Shown in pieces: positions 53,100 to 61,723 of a DNA stretch of 64,000 nucleotides (position 1 is the first letter of the stretch; each line of letters begins with the position of its first letter). The translations under genes were made by a program, and so were the position numbers. Below the pieces are notes generated by a model. That model had not been told where the DNA came from and ran no database searches. It saw nothing but the letters and a program-made list of their open reading frames with translations. Origin of the DNA: Streptomyces ortus (GTDB taxonomy: Bacteria > Actinomycetota > Actinomycetes > Streptomycetales > Streptomycetaceae); assembly GCF_026341275.1 (NCBI RefSeq), contig NZ_JAIFZO010000002.1, positions 6,912,118 through 6,976,117 of the forward strand, written 5' to 3'.

Positions 53100-54323
53100 T
53101 CAAGGCTTCGGGCCCGGCGCCGGCGGGCGGGACATCCGGTGGTCGTACCAGGCCGGGACGAGCGCGGTCGTCATGAGGGCGCCGGTCGCGGCGAAGGCCA
53201 CGACGTAACCCGTTCCGGCGCTCAGGAGGCCGAAGAAGACGGCGCCGAGTCCCATCCCCGCGTCGTAGGCGAAGTTCCACAGGGCGCTGGCCACGCCGTA
53301 GCCCGACGGGGGAACACGTGCGTACATCAGCGTCTGCGTGGCGTTCTGGGCGATGCCGAAGCCGGTGCCGAACAGGGCCATGCCGACGAGGACGGCCGCG
53401 GCGCTGCCCGTCGGCGCGGTGGCCAGCATGCCCCCCGCGCACAGCAGCAGACCGGGGACGACCAGGCCGGCCGGCCCGTGGCGGTCGCCGTACCGGCCGG
53501 CCACCCAGCGGGCCCCGATCGCGGTGGCGGCCTGCAGGAACAGCGCCGCCGAGACCAGCCCCGCCCGGCCCGGCGGCACGGCCAGCGGCAGGAAGGTCGC
53601 GATGACCCCCGCGCCCACCGCCGTGGTCGCGAAGACCGCGGCCGGCAGGGCCAGCGCGGGTGTGCGGAAACCGTCGACCATGCCCAGGGGCCGCTGCGCG
53701 GACGGTTCACGCCGAGGCAGGCCGGCCACCGCGGGGGCGGTGGCGAGCGGGAGGACGGCCGCGATGACGAACACTGTCGTGTACCCGGCGTGCTGGGCCA
53801 GCCACACGCCCAGGGGGAGGGCCACCACCGACTGCGCCCCCGACACGACGCCCACCAGGGCCAGGCCCTCGCCGCGTCGTTCGGGGGGTATGAGCACCGC
53901 GGTCAGGGCGCCACCGCCGACCACGGTCAGCGCGAAGCCCGCACCGCGCGCGAGGCAGACGCCCACCACCGCGCCCATGCCGTGCGACACGGTCAGCAGC
54001 AGCGAGGGAGCGCCCAGCAGGACCAGGCCGGTCGCCAGCACGAGACGGTAGCCGTAGCGGGCCGTGAGGCGGGGTGCGGCCAGCTCGCCGCAGACGGTCG
54101 CCAGCATCAGGGCGCTCGTGGACAGCCCCGCCGCGCCGCTTCCGCCGCCGGACTGCTCGGCGTACAGGGGGACGACCGACAGCAGCAGGAAGAAGCTCGC
54201 CGAGGCGCCGACGATGGTGACCAGACGCAGCATCAGCGGCCAAGTAAGCAGCGTCGGCGCGGAGTTGCTCGTCCCTGGAGCGGACTTCCTCCGAGTGGCC
54301 ATACGGCGGAAGCTAGCCGACAT
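53100..54323 (-). CDS. MFS transporter, likely exporter of the adjacent pathway product
   Basis: About 407 aa with around 12 membrane segments. The motif-A-like loop is present in RLTARYGYRLVLATG and the motif-C-like GAGFALTVVGGGALTAVLIPPERRGEG in the drug-exporter half. ATG 54302 is an alternative start. It follows the ATP-grasp gene on the same strand after a gap of about 80 bp and so lies at the end of the glutamate-mutase operon; an export role is inferred from this position. Confidence 0.85.
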   Translation of the reverse strand: MSASFRRMATRRKSAPGTSNSAPTLLTWPLMLRLVTIVGASASFFLLLSVVPLYAEQSGGGSGAAGLSTSALMLATVCGELAAPRLTARYGYRLVLATGLVLLGAPSLLLTVSHGMGAVVGVCLARGAGFALTVVGGGALTAVLIPPERRGEGLALVGVVSGAQSVVALPLGVWLAQHAGYTTVFVIAAVLPLATAPAVAGLPRREPSAQRPLGMVDGFRTPALALPAAVFATTAVGAGVIATFLPLAVPPGRAGLVSAALFLQAATAIGARWVAGRYGDRHGPAGLVVPGLLLCAGGMLATAPTGSAAAVLVGMALFGTGFGIAQNATQTLMYARVPPSGYGVASALWNFAYDAGMGLGAVFFGLLSAGTGYVVAFAATGALMTTALVPAWYDHRMSRPPAPGPKP

Positions 54324-54403
54324 CGCCGGCCGCCGGGAAGCTCCCGCCCACGGACGCGAGTGTTCCGGGTGGCCGGGCCGCGGCCCGCCGCCGGGTCAGG
54401 TCC

Positions 54404-55648
54404 TCAGGTCGCACGGGTGTGGATCCTGATCGCTCGCAGGTTGCGCCGGCACGCGGCGATGGCGGCGTCGGTGTCGGGGCCGAGGGCCGAGATGTGGCCC
54501 AGCCCGTCCCACTGGCCCTCCAGCGGGCGGACCAGGTCTCCGGGCACCACGCCGAGGCCGACGGTGAGGGTGTCCGGGTCGGCGCGTACCCGCTCCACTC
54601 CCTCCACGCGCTCGACCCGTCCCTGCTCGGCCACCACCAGCCAGCTCGCGGCGGCGCCCCGGGCCACCGGGCGGCCGGGCAGCGGGTCCGCCAGACCCAG
54701 CGCCCAGGAGAGGGCCAGGGACTGCGGATCGCACCCGTACACGGCGTCGATCATGTCGGTCAGCTGGGCGCCGCCCACCCGGTTCTGCGACTCGCAGATC
54801 ACCGGGCCCCGCGGGCTGAGGATGATCTCCGTGTGCGCGGGGCCGTCGCGGAACCCCATCGACCGCAGGAAGCGCCCGGCGGTGTCGGCCATCAACTCCT
54901 CGTCCTCGGCGGACAGCCTGGCCGGCAGGGCGTGGCCCTCATGGACGTGGGTCCGCGGGCGGGTGATCGCCTCGGTGACGGTGAGCACCACGTGCCGGCC
55001 GTCGAAACTGAAGGTCTCCACGCTGTACAGCGGCCCCGGGACGTACTCCTCCATCATGAACCGCTCGATGTCGTACGCGCCGGTCAACGGATGTTCCGCG
55101 GCCGTGCGCAGCCCGTGGACCCGCTCCCGAACCCTTCCGAGCGCATCCGCGCCATCCACCTCGACGACACCGAAGCTGGCCGTGCCGCTGGTGGGCTTCA
55201 CGATGAACGGGTAGCCGTGCGCGGCTCCGAACCGGCTCAAGTCGTCGCCGTCGGTGAGCAGTTCGGCGGCCACCCGGCGGGCGCCGACCTGCGGTCCCTC
55301 GGCGAGCCTGCGGCGCATCAGCCACTTGTCGGTGAAGCGGTGGCTGACCTCGTAGGACGTGCCGCCGAGACCGAACAGGTCGTTGACCCGGGCGGCCGGG
55401 TCGAGCCCGGGCTCGGTGAGCGAGACGGCCGCCGAGAAGCCCCAGGTCTCGTACGCCGACTCCACCAGCGGTCGCAGGGCCTGCCAGTCGGTGTAGTCGG
55501 TGAGGAGGACGGCCTCGGTCAGGGGGCGCAGTTCGGGTGCGAACTCGTCCTCGAACTGGACGTACACCACCCCCAGTCCGAGATCCACCGCCTTCCGCAG
55601 GTGTTTCGGGGTGCCCCCGATGAGCAGGACGCGCTTGGGGTTCCTCAT
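54404..55648 (-). CDS. ATP-grasp ligase 1 of the glutamate-mutase operon
   Basis: 414 aa. N-terminal RVLLIGGTPKHLRKAVDLG, ATP-grasp core with YPFIVKPTSGTASFGVVEVD, EEYVPGPLYSVETFSFDG and HTEIILSPRGPVICESQNRVGGAQLTDMI carrying the Mg ligands Glu and Asn. This is the carnosine-synthase/biotin-carboxylase-like amino acid ligase type. It should form an amide between an acyl phosphate and an amine. ATG 55648 overlaps the glutamate mutase E stop (ATGA). Confidence 0.86.
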   Translation of the reverse strand: MRNPKRVLLIGGTPKHLRKAVDLGLGVVYVQFEDEFAPELRPLTEAVLLTDYTDWQALRPLVESAYETWGFSAAVSLTEPGLDPAARVNDLFGLGGTSYEVSHRFTDKWLMRRRLAEGPQVGARRVAAELLTDGDDLSRFGAAHGYPFIVKPTSGTASFGVVEVDGADALGRVRERVHGLRTAAEHPLTGAYDIERFMMEEYVPGPLYSVETFSFDGRHVVLTVTEAITRPRTHVHEGHALPARLSAEDEELMADTAGRFLRSMGFRDGPAHTEIILSPRGPVICESQNRVGGAQLTDMIDAVYGCDPQSLALSWALGLADPLPGRPVARGAAASWLVVAEQGRVERVEGVERVRADPDTLTVGLGVVPGDLVRPLEGQWDGLGHISALGPDTDAAIAACRRNLRAIRIHTRAT

Positions 55649-57348
55649 TCGGGCTCCTCGCGGAACAGGCTGGGGAAGTAGTTGATGTCGGCGAGCAGGA
55701 TCGCGGGGAGCGAGGCCGCCGACGGCAGACAGCCGCGCGGCCCCGCCAGCAGGTCGCGGTGGCGTCGCAGCGACTCCGCCGACAGGGGCAGGGCCCCGGC
55801 GCACAGGTACCGGATCGCGCCCTCGGGGTCGCGGCGGGGCACGATCTGCGACCTCGCGAAACGGCTGGCGCTGAACGGGATGTCCAGCGTGCCGTCGGCG
55901 AAGGCATCGACGATCGCCCCGGCGAGCGCTCCGGGACCGGCCGTGCGCCCCTCCAGCACCGGACCGACGATCTCGGCGACCTCCGCCAGGATCCAGCGGC
56001 GTTCCTCGCGCACCCGCCCCTCGTCGACCGAGAGGAAGCCCAGGAGCGGGGAGTTGGCCCGGTCGGCCAGTCGCACCCCTTCGATGTTCGCCCGGACGTC
56101 CGGGATCCCGGACGCCTCCTGGTGGGTCTTGGTGATGATCTTCGAGGCTCTGCCCAGCCGCGCCACCAGCGCGCCGTAGAGGATCAGGTCCTCGGCGTGG
56201 CGGCGCGCGCGGGGGAAGACGCCCATGAACTCGTGCAGTACGGGGTGGACCGCGACGCCCGGCGGCAGATAGCGCTCGGCGAGCACGGGGACGGCGGTGA
56301 GCGCGGCCACGTCCTGTTCCAGGTGACCACCCTGCGGGTACGCGACCGACAGGCAGCGCACTCCGGCCCGCGCGGCGAGTACCGCTTCGAGGACGCTGAC
56401 CGCGAGGCTGATCGACGGCGGGACCAGGACGGCGGTGAGCGTGCCGAACAGTTCGCGGTCCACGACGAGTCCCAGCTCGGCCAGTTCGCCGCAGCGGCGG
56501 TCGACGCGGTCCCAGGCCGCCAGCGACACCGCCAGGGGCACCTCCTTGGAATAGGGCAGGTTGTAGGAGATGCCTCCGCCCTCGAACGAGGTGATCCCCC
56601 CGGCGACGGCCGTGTCGAACAGTCGCTGCGGCTCCGGTGAGCCGTGCCGCACCTCCAGCGGCGCGGCGACCGCCTCGTTGAGGTCCCGGGCCCGGCGCCA
56701 GCCGTGCGCCACCAGCGGGTAGCCGTTGAGCTCCTGGGGGCGGGTGGCCAGGAGGCGTCGCGCCTCCTCGAACCGCCGCAGCCGGGTGTGCGAGTCGATG
56801 GTCAGGGTGAGCACGTCCGGTGCGGCCTCCGCCTCCAGCGAGCGCAACAGGGCCCGCATGCCGGCGTGTTCGGCCACCCCGCAGCGGGGCTGGACCGCCA
56901 CCCGGCCGCGGTCGCGGGCCGTCGCCAGGACCTGCGCCACACCGGGCTTGCCCAGCGCGCCGACGTAGGCGACGACCTCCCGCAGACTCGGCAGCCCACC
57001 CCCACGCCCGGCGCGCCGACTCCCACCGCTCCCCACGCCGGGGCGGGTGCCGGACGGTGTGCCCGGGTCCGTGCGGGTCCCCACGCCGGGGTGGGTGCCG
57101 GACGGTGTGGTGGGGTCGTTACCGGTCCCCGTGCCGGGGCCGGTACCGGACCGTGTGCCCGGGTCCCTGCCGAGTCCCGTGCCGGGGTCGATGCCGGACG
57201 GTGTGGTGGGGTCGGTGCCGGTCGCCGTGCCGGCGCGGGGACCCGGGGCGGTCTCGGTTTCCGGGGCCGGGGCGGTGCCCGATGCCGTGCCCCCGGCCCG
57301 GCACGGCAACGCCGGCCCGGAGCGGTCGGTCGCGGGTGGGCCGGTCAT
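55645..57348 (-). CDS. Glutamate mutase (methylaspartate mutase) E subunit with repeat-rich N-terminus
   Basis: 567 aa; ordinary E subunits have about 480. From about residue 100 on the catalytic TIM barrel is clear: QPRCGVAEHAGM, NGYPLVAHGWRRARDL, the substrate block ITSFEGGGISYNLPYSKEVPL (Glu, Tyr, Tyr), YPQGGHLEQDVAAL and SKIITKTHQEASGIPD. With adenosylcobalamin and the S subunit it interconverts L-glutamate and (2S,3S)-3-methylaspartate. Residues 1-100 are a Gly/Thr/Pro-rich extension with four 16-residue repeats. ATG 57348 overlaps the S-subunit stop. Glutamate mutase genes in Streptomyces clusters supply methylaspartate units to lipopeptides or beta-amino-acid starters. Confidence 0.9.
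   Translation of the reverse strand: MTGPPATDRSGPALPCRAGGTASGTAPAPETETAPGPRAGTATGTDPTTPSGIDPGTGLGRDPGTRSGTGPGTGTGNDPTTPSGTHPGVGTRTDPGTPSGTRPGVGSGGSRRAGRGGGLPSLREVVAYVGALGKPGVAQVLATARDRGRVAVQPRCGVAEHAGMRALLRSLEAEAAPDVLTLTIDSHTRLRRFEEARRLLATRPQELNGYPLVAHGWRRARDLNEAVAAPLEVRHGSPEPQRLFDTAVAGGITSFEGGGISYNLPYSKEVPLAVSLAAWDRVDRRCGELAELGLVVDRELFGTLTAVLVPPSISLAVSVLEAVLAARAGVRCLSVAYPQGGHLEQDVAALTAVPVLAERYLPPGVAVHPVLHEFMGVFPRARRHAEDLILYGALVARLGRASKIITKTHQEASGIPDVRANIEGVRLADRANSPLLGFLSVDEGRVREERRWILAEVAEIVGPVLEGRTAGPGALAGAIVDAFADGTLDIPFSASRFARSQIVPRRDPEGAIRYLCAGALPLSAESLRRHRDLLAGPRGCLPSAASLPAILLADINYFPSLFREEPE
57047..57238. repeat. 48-bp tandem repeat, four units, inside the mutase E gene
   Basis: Units 57047-57094, 57095-57142, 57143-57190 and 57191-57238, each opening with a variant of GTGCCGGACGGTGTG, with a 16-bp partial unit before the first. 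The length is a multiple of three, so the protein gains a 16-residue repeat close to DPxTxSGxxPGxGxxx. Confidence 0.88.
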
Positions 57349-57830
57349 GAGGCGCGGGCGTGTCCGGACCACGCGGCCCCCGCCCCCGCCGCCGCGCCCA
57401 CGGCCCGCCCGCCCGCCGTGCGCAGTTCGGTCAGGACGGTGGGGAGGCCGGCCGGGTCGTGGACGATCCGGTCCACTCCCAGTGCGTACAGCCGCTGGTC
57501 CGACAGGACGCTCTTGCTGCTCCCCACGGAGAGGTTCCCGCCGACCACCACCGGGCAGTGCACGCGCCCCGACCTCTTCGCCTCCCGCAGCCCCCGCAGA
57601 TCCTCGTGGATGTGCCCGTTCAGGCTGCCCACCAGGAGCGCCTCCGCCTCGGGACGTCGCACACATGCCAGGGCGAACTCCTCGACGGGCGTACACGCTC
57701 CGAGGTTCTCCACCTCGAAGCCCTCGTCCCGCAGGAAGCGGGCGATGAGCTGGTTGGCCACGACATGGCAGTCGCTCGCGGCCACTCCGAGGATGACCAC
57801 CCTCCGGGGCGTCGGTGTCGTCCAGGACAT
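57345..57830 (-). CDS. Glutamate mutase S subunit (cobalamin-binding)
   Basis: 161 aa. The B12-binding fold opens with VVILGVAASDCHVVANQLI. Asp20 and His22 match the DxHxxG cobalt-ligand motif, but the Gly is Ala25. LLVGSLNGHIHEDLRGL and VVVGGNLSVG, then LGVDRIVHDPAG, complete the cobalamin pocket. The family is about 137 aa; the extra C-terminal 20 residues are Ala/Gly-rich. It forms the active mutase with the E subunit encoded directly downstream (ATGA overlap). Confidence 0.9.
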   Translation of the reverse strand: MSWTTPTPRRVVILGVAASDCHVVANQLIARFLRDEGFEVENLGACTPVEEFALACVRRPEAEALLVGSLNGHIHEDLRGLREAKRSGRVHCPVVVGGNLSVGSSKSVLSDQRLYALGVDRIVHDPAGLPTVLTELRTAGGRAVGAAAGAGAAWSGHARAS

Positions 57831-57833
57831 CGG

Positions 57834-58343
57834 CTACACCAGCTCCCCGGTGCACACGTCGTCCAGGTACGCCTGCTTCGCGGCGGTGTCCCGGGCCGAA
57901 CGCAGATAGCGCGACCAGCCGCGCCGCTCGTGCGAGGTGGCGTCCAGCTCGACCACGTTCTGGGTGGGCCGCAGCAGTCCCGGCTTGGGCGGGTACGGCA
58001 GGAAACCCCCGTCGTCCCGGTAGAACAGGCCCTGCCACATCTCGTCCCGCTCCCGCCACACGCAGATCAGCAGGTAGTACGTGCCGCCGTCCAGGTGCAG
58101 CAGCACGAACCCCAGCTCCCCGCGGAACTCCAGCTCCTTGGCCGCCGCCCGCTCGGCGAGGAACGTGCGGGCCTCGTCCGTGACGTGCGGGGCCGCCTCG
58201 TCGTCGGCACGGCGGATGTCGTACCACTTGAGACAGGCCCCCGGCACGACCAGCGGCGGCCCGGGGAAGATCTGCTTGGCGGTGTGCGTCCAGCCCGCGG
58301 GGTACTCGGACAGACCGGAGAAGGTCTCGTTCGTCAGGCTCAT
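57834..58343 (-). CDS. Protein of unknown function in the glutamate-mutase operon
   Basis: 169 aa, soluble, no signal or membrane segment. Aromatic-rich segments GWTHTAKQIFPGPPLVVPG, ACLKWYDIRRADDEA and GGTYYLLICVWRERDEMWQG stand out, and the N-terminus reads NETFSGLSEYPAGW. No family recognised. ATG 58343 overlaps the stop of ATP-grasp 2 and the gene ends 4 bp before the S-subunit start, so it is a co-translated operon member and not a shadow frame. Confidence 0.72.
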   Translation of the reverse strand: MSLTNETFSGLSEYPAGWTHTAKQIFPGPPLVVPGACLKWYDIRRADDEAAPHVTDEARTFLAERAAAKELEFRGELGFVLLHLDGGTYYLLICVWRERDEMWQGLFYRDDGGFLPYPPKPGLLRPTQNVVELDATSHERRGWSRYLRSARDTAAKQAYLDDVCTGELV

Positions 58344-59662
58344 CGGTCTCCATACCTTTCGCCGGGTGGGGTGGTGGTCGTCGCCGGGCCGTACAGGTCG
58401 CCGTGCTCCAGCGCGCGCAGCCGTCGGTGGTCCGCCGCCACGCGGGCCGGGTCCGCGGAGGCCAGGTACACGTAGCCGGGGGAGGAGGCGAGGTCCCTCG
58501 TGCGCGGCAGCACGGTGCCCTCCGGCATGGTCAGCGCCATCTCGACGAACGTGCCCAGGGCCCGTACCCGCGCGAACCGTTCGGCGGACAGCGGGCCGCC
58601 GGCCCGGGGGGAGAGAAGGGTGACGTACCGCAGGTGGGCACGCGGGCGACAGCGCGGCAACCGCCCCAGCGCGGCCTGATCGGGACGCGCGACGGCGCGC
58701 GCCAGACACGCCAGCTGGTCGGTGCCCAGGAACCGGGACACCACGGACGGCGTGTGCGAACCGCCGTGACGGGCCGCGCACTCCACCAGTACGGGCCCCC
58801 GCCCGGTCCTGATCACCTCGGTGTGGGCCGCGCCGTTGCGGATCTCCAGCGCGTCGAGCACCCGCAGCGTGTACGCCGTCAGCTCGCCGACCACCGGGTC
58901 GTCCGGGGGCACGGGCTCCTCGTGGTCGTACATCGGACGGTCCCCGACCGGCCGCTTGTGATAGCGCCACACCTCGACCACGTGGTGTACTCCGCCACTG
59001 CTGACGGTGTTGACGAAGTACTCCTCGCCCGCCAGATGCTCCTGGACGAGCACGGCGAGGTTCCGGCCGCCGTACCGGTCGCGACCGGCCGTGATGGCGG
59101 CCACCCCGGCCCGCAGCTGTGCCGTCGAACGGCAGAACAGGACGTTGTCGGTACCGGCGCTGGCCAGTGGCTTCAGCACGACCGGCCACCGGCCGTGCCC
59201 GCGGGCCCACGCGACCACCTCGTCGGCGCTGTCGGTGGCCAGACAGTCCGCCGTGGCCTGCCCGGACTCCCGCACCGCGCAGGCCATCTCGTACTTGTCC
59301 CGCCGGGCCGACGGCCGGCTCATCCCGTGTCCCGGCGTGCCGAGTTCGGCGGACAGCGCGTCGGCCAGCAGTACGCCCGACTCGGCGCCGGCGACCACGC
59401 GGTCCACTCCGTACCGGCGCAGCGCGTCGGCCGTGGCGGCCACCTCACCGCGATGCGTGACCTCCGGCGCCAGGTCCGTCAGGTCCGGGTGGTTCGCCAG
59501 GTGTGGGTTCGGGGCATCCGATCGCACCAGGACGCTCCGTACGCCCTCGCGGGCCAGCGCTCCGGGCAGGAAGGCGCCCATGCCGTCGGCGTCCACCACG
59601 GCGGCCCGGGTGGCCGGGCGCGTGGCGCGGGCGGCGTACGCGGGGGACGGCCGCGCGCTCAT
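58340..59662 (-). CDS. ATP-grasp ligase 2 of the glutamate-mutase operon
   Basis: 440 aa. N-terminal AAVVDADGMGAFLPGALAREG, ATP-grasp core RWPVVLKPLASAGTDNVLFC, VQEHLAGEEYFVNTVSSGG and AHTEVIRTGRGPVLVECAARHGGSH. It resembles the L-amino-acid ligase branch and is not a duplicate of ATP-grasp 1. It may activate the methylaspartate or a carrier-bound acid. Both ends are ATGA overlaps. Confidence 0.85.
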   Translation of the reverse strand: MSARPSPAYAARATRPATRAAVVDADGMGAFLPGALAREGVRSVLVRSDAPNPHLANHPDLTDLAPEVTHRGEVAATADALRRYGVDRVVAGAESGVLLADALSAELGTPGHGMSRPSARRDKYEMACAVRESGQATADCLATDSADEVVAWARGHGRWPVVLKPLASAGTDNVLFCRSTAQLRAGVAAITAGRDRYGGRNLAVLVQEHLAGEEYFVNTVSSGGVHHVVEVWRYHKRPVGDRPMYDHEEPVPPDDPVVGELTAYTLRVLDALEIRNGAAHTEVIRTGRGPVLVECAARHGGSHTPSVVSRFLGTDQLACLARAVARPDQAALGRLPRCRPRAHLRYVTLLSPRAGGPLSAERFARVRALGTFVEMALTMPEGTVLPRTRDLASSPGYVYLASADPARVAADHRRLRALEHGDLYGPATTTTPPGERYGDR

Positions 59663-61026
59663 GCCACACCCGCCACCGGGATGCCGGCGGCGGCCACCGC
59701 AAGCCCGTGACTGTCGGCCTCCCCGTCGGTCAGCCCGCCCGCCGCGTACTTCTGATAGGCGGCCAGATCGAAGTGCCCGTGTCCGGACAGGCCGAACAGG
59801 ATGGCCCGTGACCGCCCTTCCTCCCGGCAGCGCAGCGCCTCGTCGATGGCGACACGGACGGCGTGGGTGGACTCGGGGGCCGGCAGGATGCCCTCGGTAC
59901 GGGCGAACCGGACGCCCGCTTCCAGGCAGGCGACCTGGCCCACGGCCGTCGCCTCGATCAGTCCGTCCTCGACGGCCCGGCTCACCGCCGGTCCGATGCC
60001 GTGCGCCCGCAGCCCTCCGGCGTGCACCGGCGGCGGTACGAAGCCGTGGCCGAGGGTGTGCATCCGGAACAGCGGGCCGAGGCCGGCCGAGTCCGCGTAG
60101 TCGTAGGCGATCGTGCCCCTGGTCAGGGTGGGACAGGCGGTCGGCTCCACGGCGATGATCCGTACGGGCCTGCCGCCCCGCAGCCGGGCGCCGAGGAAGG
60201 GGAAGGCCAGACCGGCCAGGTTGCTGCCGCCGCCCGCACAGCCGATGACGATGTCGGGATGGTCCTCGGCGAGTTCCATCTGCCGCACGGCCTCCTGGCC
60301 GATCACGGTCTGGTGCAGCAGCACGTGGTTGGCGGCGCTGCCGAGCACGTACCCCAGCGACCGGTCCTCGGCGGCCGTCTCCAGGGCCTCGGAGGTGGCG
60401 ATGCCGAGACTGCCGGGGTTGTCGGGGTCGTCGGCGAGGATCTTCCGGCCGACCGCCGTGTGCGTGCTCGGGCTCGCCACGCACTCGCTGCCGTAGGTCT
60501 CCATCAGCGCCCGGCGGTAGGGCTTCTGCTGGTGACTCACCTTCACCATGAAGACCTTGGCGGTCATGCCGAAGAACGCCGCGCCCAGCGCCGCCGCGCT
60601 GCCCCACTGGCCGGCGCCGGTCTCGGTGACCAGCCCGGTCCGGCCCGCCAGCTTGTTGTAGTACGCCTGCGGAATACCGGTGTTGGGCTTGTGGCTGCCG
60701 GTCGGGGCGCCGCCCTCGTACTTGTAGTAGATACGGGCCGGGGTGTCCAGGGCGCGCTCCAGCCGGTGCGCCCGGAACAGGGGAGAGGGGCGCCACAAGG
60801 TGTAGACACGGCGCACCTCCTCCGGAATCTCGATCTCCCGGGCGGTGCTCGTCTCCTGGTCGATCAGCGGCTCGGGCATGGTGGCCGCCATCTCCGCGCG
60901 GGTCAGCGGCTCCCGGGTCGCGGGGTCGAGGGCGGCGTGCAGCGGGTCTCCCGGGAGGTCCGCCGAGAGGTTGTACCAGTGCGTGGGCGTGTCTTCCTCG
61001 CCCAGCAGGAACTTCGTCTTCTCCAT
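59659..61026 (-). CDS. TrpB2-like PLP-dependent beta-synthase
   Basis: 455 aa, the longer TrpB2 type. The PLP Lys113 is in GSHKPNTG, the acid Glu135 in VTETGAGQWG, the phosphate loop in GCAGGGSNLAG, and the C-terminal SGHGHFDLAAY is family-typical. There is no trpA and no other trp gene nearby, so primary tryptophan synthesis is unlikely. Beta-replacement or beta-elimination on serine, threonine or a 3-substituted aspartate is possible. It is 1 bp from the transglutaminase-like gene and overlaps ATP-grasp 2. Confidence 0.9.
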   Translation of the reverse strand: MEKTKFLLGEEDTPTHWYNLSADLPGDPLHAALDPATREPLTRAEMAATMPEPLIDQETSTAREIEIPEEVRRVYTLWRPSPLFRAHRLERALDTPARIYYKYEGGAPTGSHKPNTGIPQAYYNKLAGRTGLVTETGAGQWGSAAALGAAFFGMTAKVFMVKVSHQQKPYRRALMETYGSECVASPSTHTAVGRKILADDPDNPGSLGIATSEALETAAEDRSLGYVLGSAANHVLLHQTVIGQEAVRQMELAEDHPDIVIGCAGGGSNLAGLAFPFLGARLRGGRPVRIIAVEPTACPTLTRGTIAYDYADSAGLGPLFRMHTLGHGFVPPPVHAGGLRAHGIGPAVSRAVEDGLIEATAVGQVACLEAGVRFARTEGILPAPESTHAVRVAIDEALRCREEGRSRAILFGLSGHGHFDLAAYQKYAAGGLTDGEADSHGLAVAAAGIPVAGVA

Positions 61027-61027
61027 G

Positions 61028-61723
61028 TCAGGGTCCCTCCACCGGGGTCGTCCCGGTCGCTTCGGACACGAGTGAGCCCGCGGTCGTGGTGTGCGCGCCC
61101 GCGAACAGCAGGGGGTGCGCCGCCCGGATGCCGCCGACGACCTCCGCGTACGGGAAGTCGTCGAACTCGCCCCGCATGGCCAGGAACTCCATGTGGCGCC
61201 GGCCCTGCTCGTCGTAGGGGTGGTAGTAGCTGTCCGCGCGTCCGTCGAAGTCGAGCGGCCTGATGCCGTACAGCGTGCACAGCAGTGCGTTGAACACCGG
61301 AGTCGCCCTGACCCAGGCGCCGTTCAGCCGTACGGAGGCCAGGCTGTGGAAGCGGAAGACGTCACCGCCCATCAGCGTGCGCAGCCGGGGCGAGGCGAGG
61401 TGGTTGCGCACGTCCGCGTAGACGAGCCGGCTCCCGATGCCCACGACGCGTACCGCGGCGGCGTAGACGATGGACTTGTGGACGCAGAATCCCGCGCCGC
61501 GTTCGATGACGCTGCTCGCCCTGAGGCCGTCGGCGGACAGGTCGCAGTCGTACACGTCGTAGCGGATGCCGTCGCGGACGGCGTAGTAGAGGGCCACGGC
61601 GGCGTCCACCTGGTTGCCGGGATCCGTCGTGCGCAGGGCTTCGCGGACGAACTCGCGAACCACCGGCGACTCGTGGTCCAGGAACTTCGTGGGCCTCAGC
61701 CCCGTGCCGGTCCCGGTCGTCAT
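61028..61723 (-). CDS. Transglutaminase-like cysteine protein
   Basis: 231 aa. Core-fold residues are Cys80 in GAGFCVHKS and His126 in FRFHSLASVRLNG, followed by AWVRATPVFN where the third residue normally lies. Relatives include peptide-bond-forming transglutaminase homologues of antibiotic pathways (AdmF in andrimid is the known case, acting on carrier-bound amino acids). With the carrier at 63324 in the same operon, amide formation on a thioester is a reasonable hypothesis. ATGA overlap with the dehydrogenase gene. Confidence 0.82.
   Translation of the reverse strand: MTTGTGTGLRPTKFLDHESPVVREFVREALRTTDPGNQVDAAVALYYAVRDGIRYDVYDCDLSADGLRASSVIERGAGFCVHKSIVYAAAVRVVGIGSRLVYADVRNHLASPRLRTLMGGDVFRFHSLASVRLNGAWVRATPVFNALLCTLYGIRPLDFDGRADSYYHPYDEQGRRHMEFLAMRGEFDDFPYAEVVGGIRAAHPLLFAGAHTTTAGSLVSEATGTTPVEGP

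Noticed and set aside
57047..57238. CRISPR array
   Set aside because: The 48-bp units have no unique spacers, are in frame inside a gene and translate to a 16-residue repeat.
59659..61026. Tryptophan synthase beta subunit of primary metabolism
   Set aside because: TrpB2-type sequence with no trpA or other trp gene nearby and tight operon coupling to natural-product-type genes.
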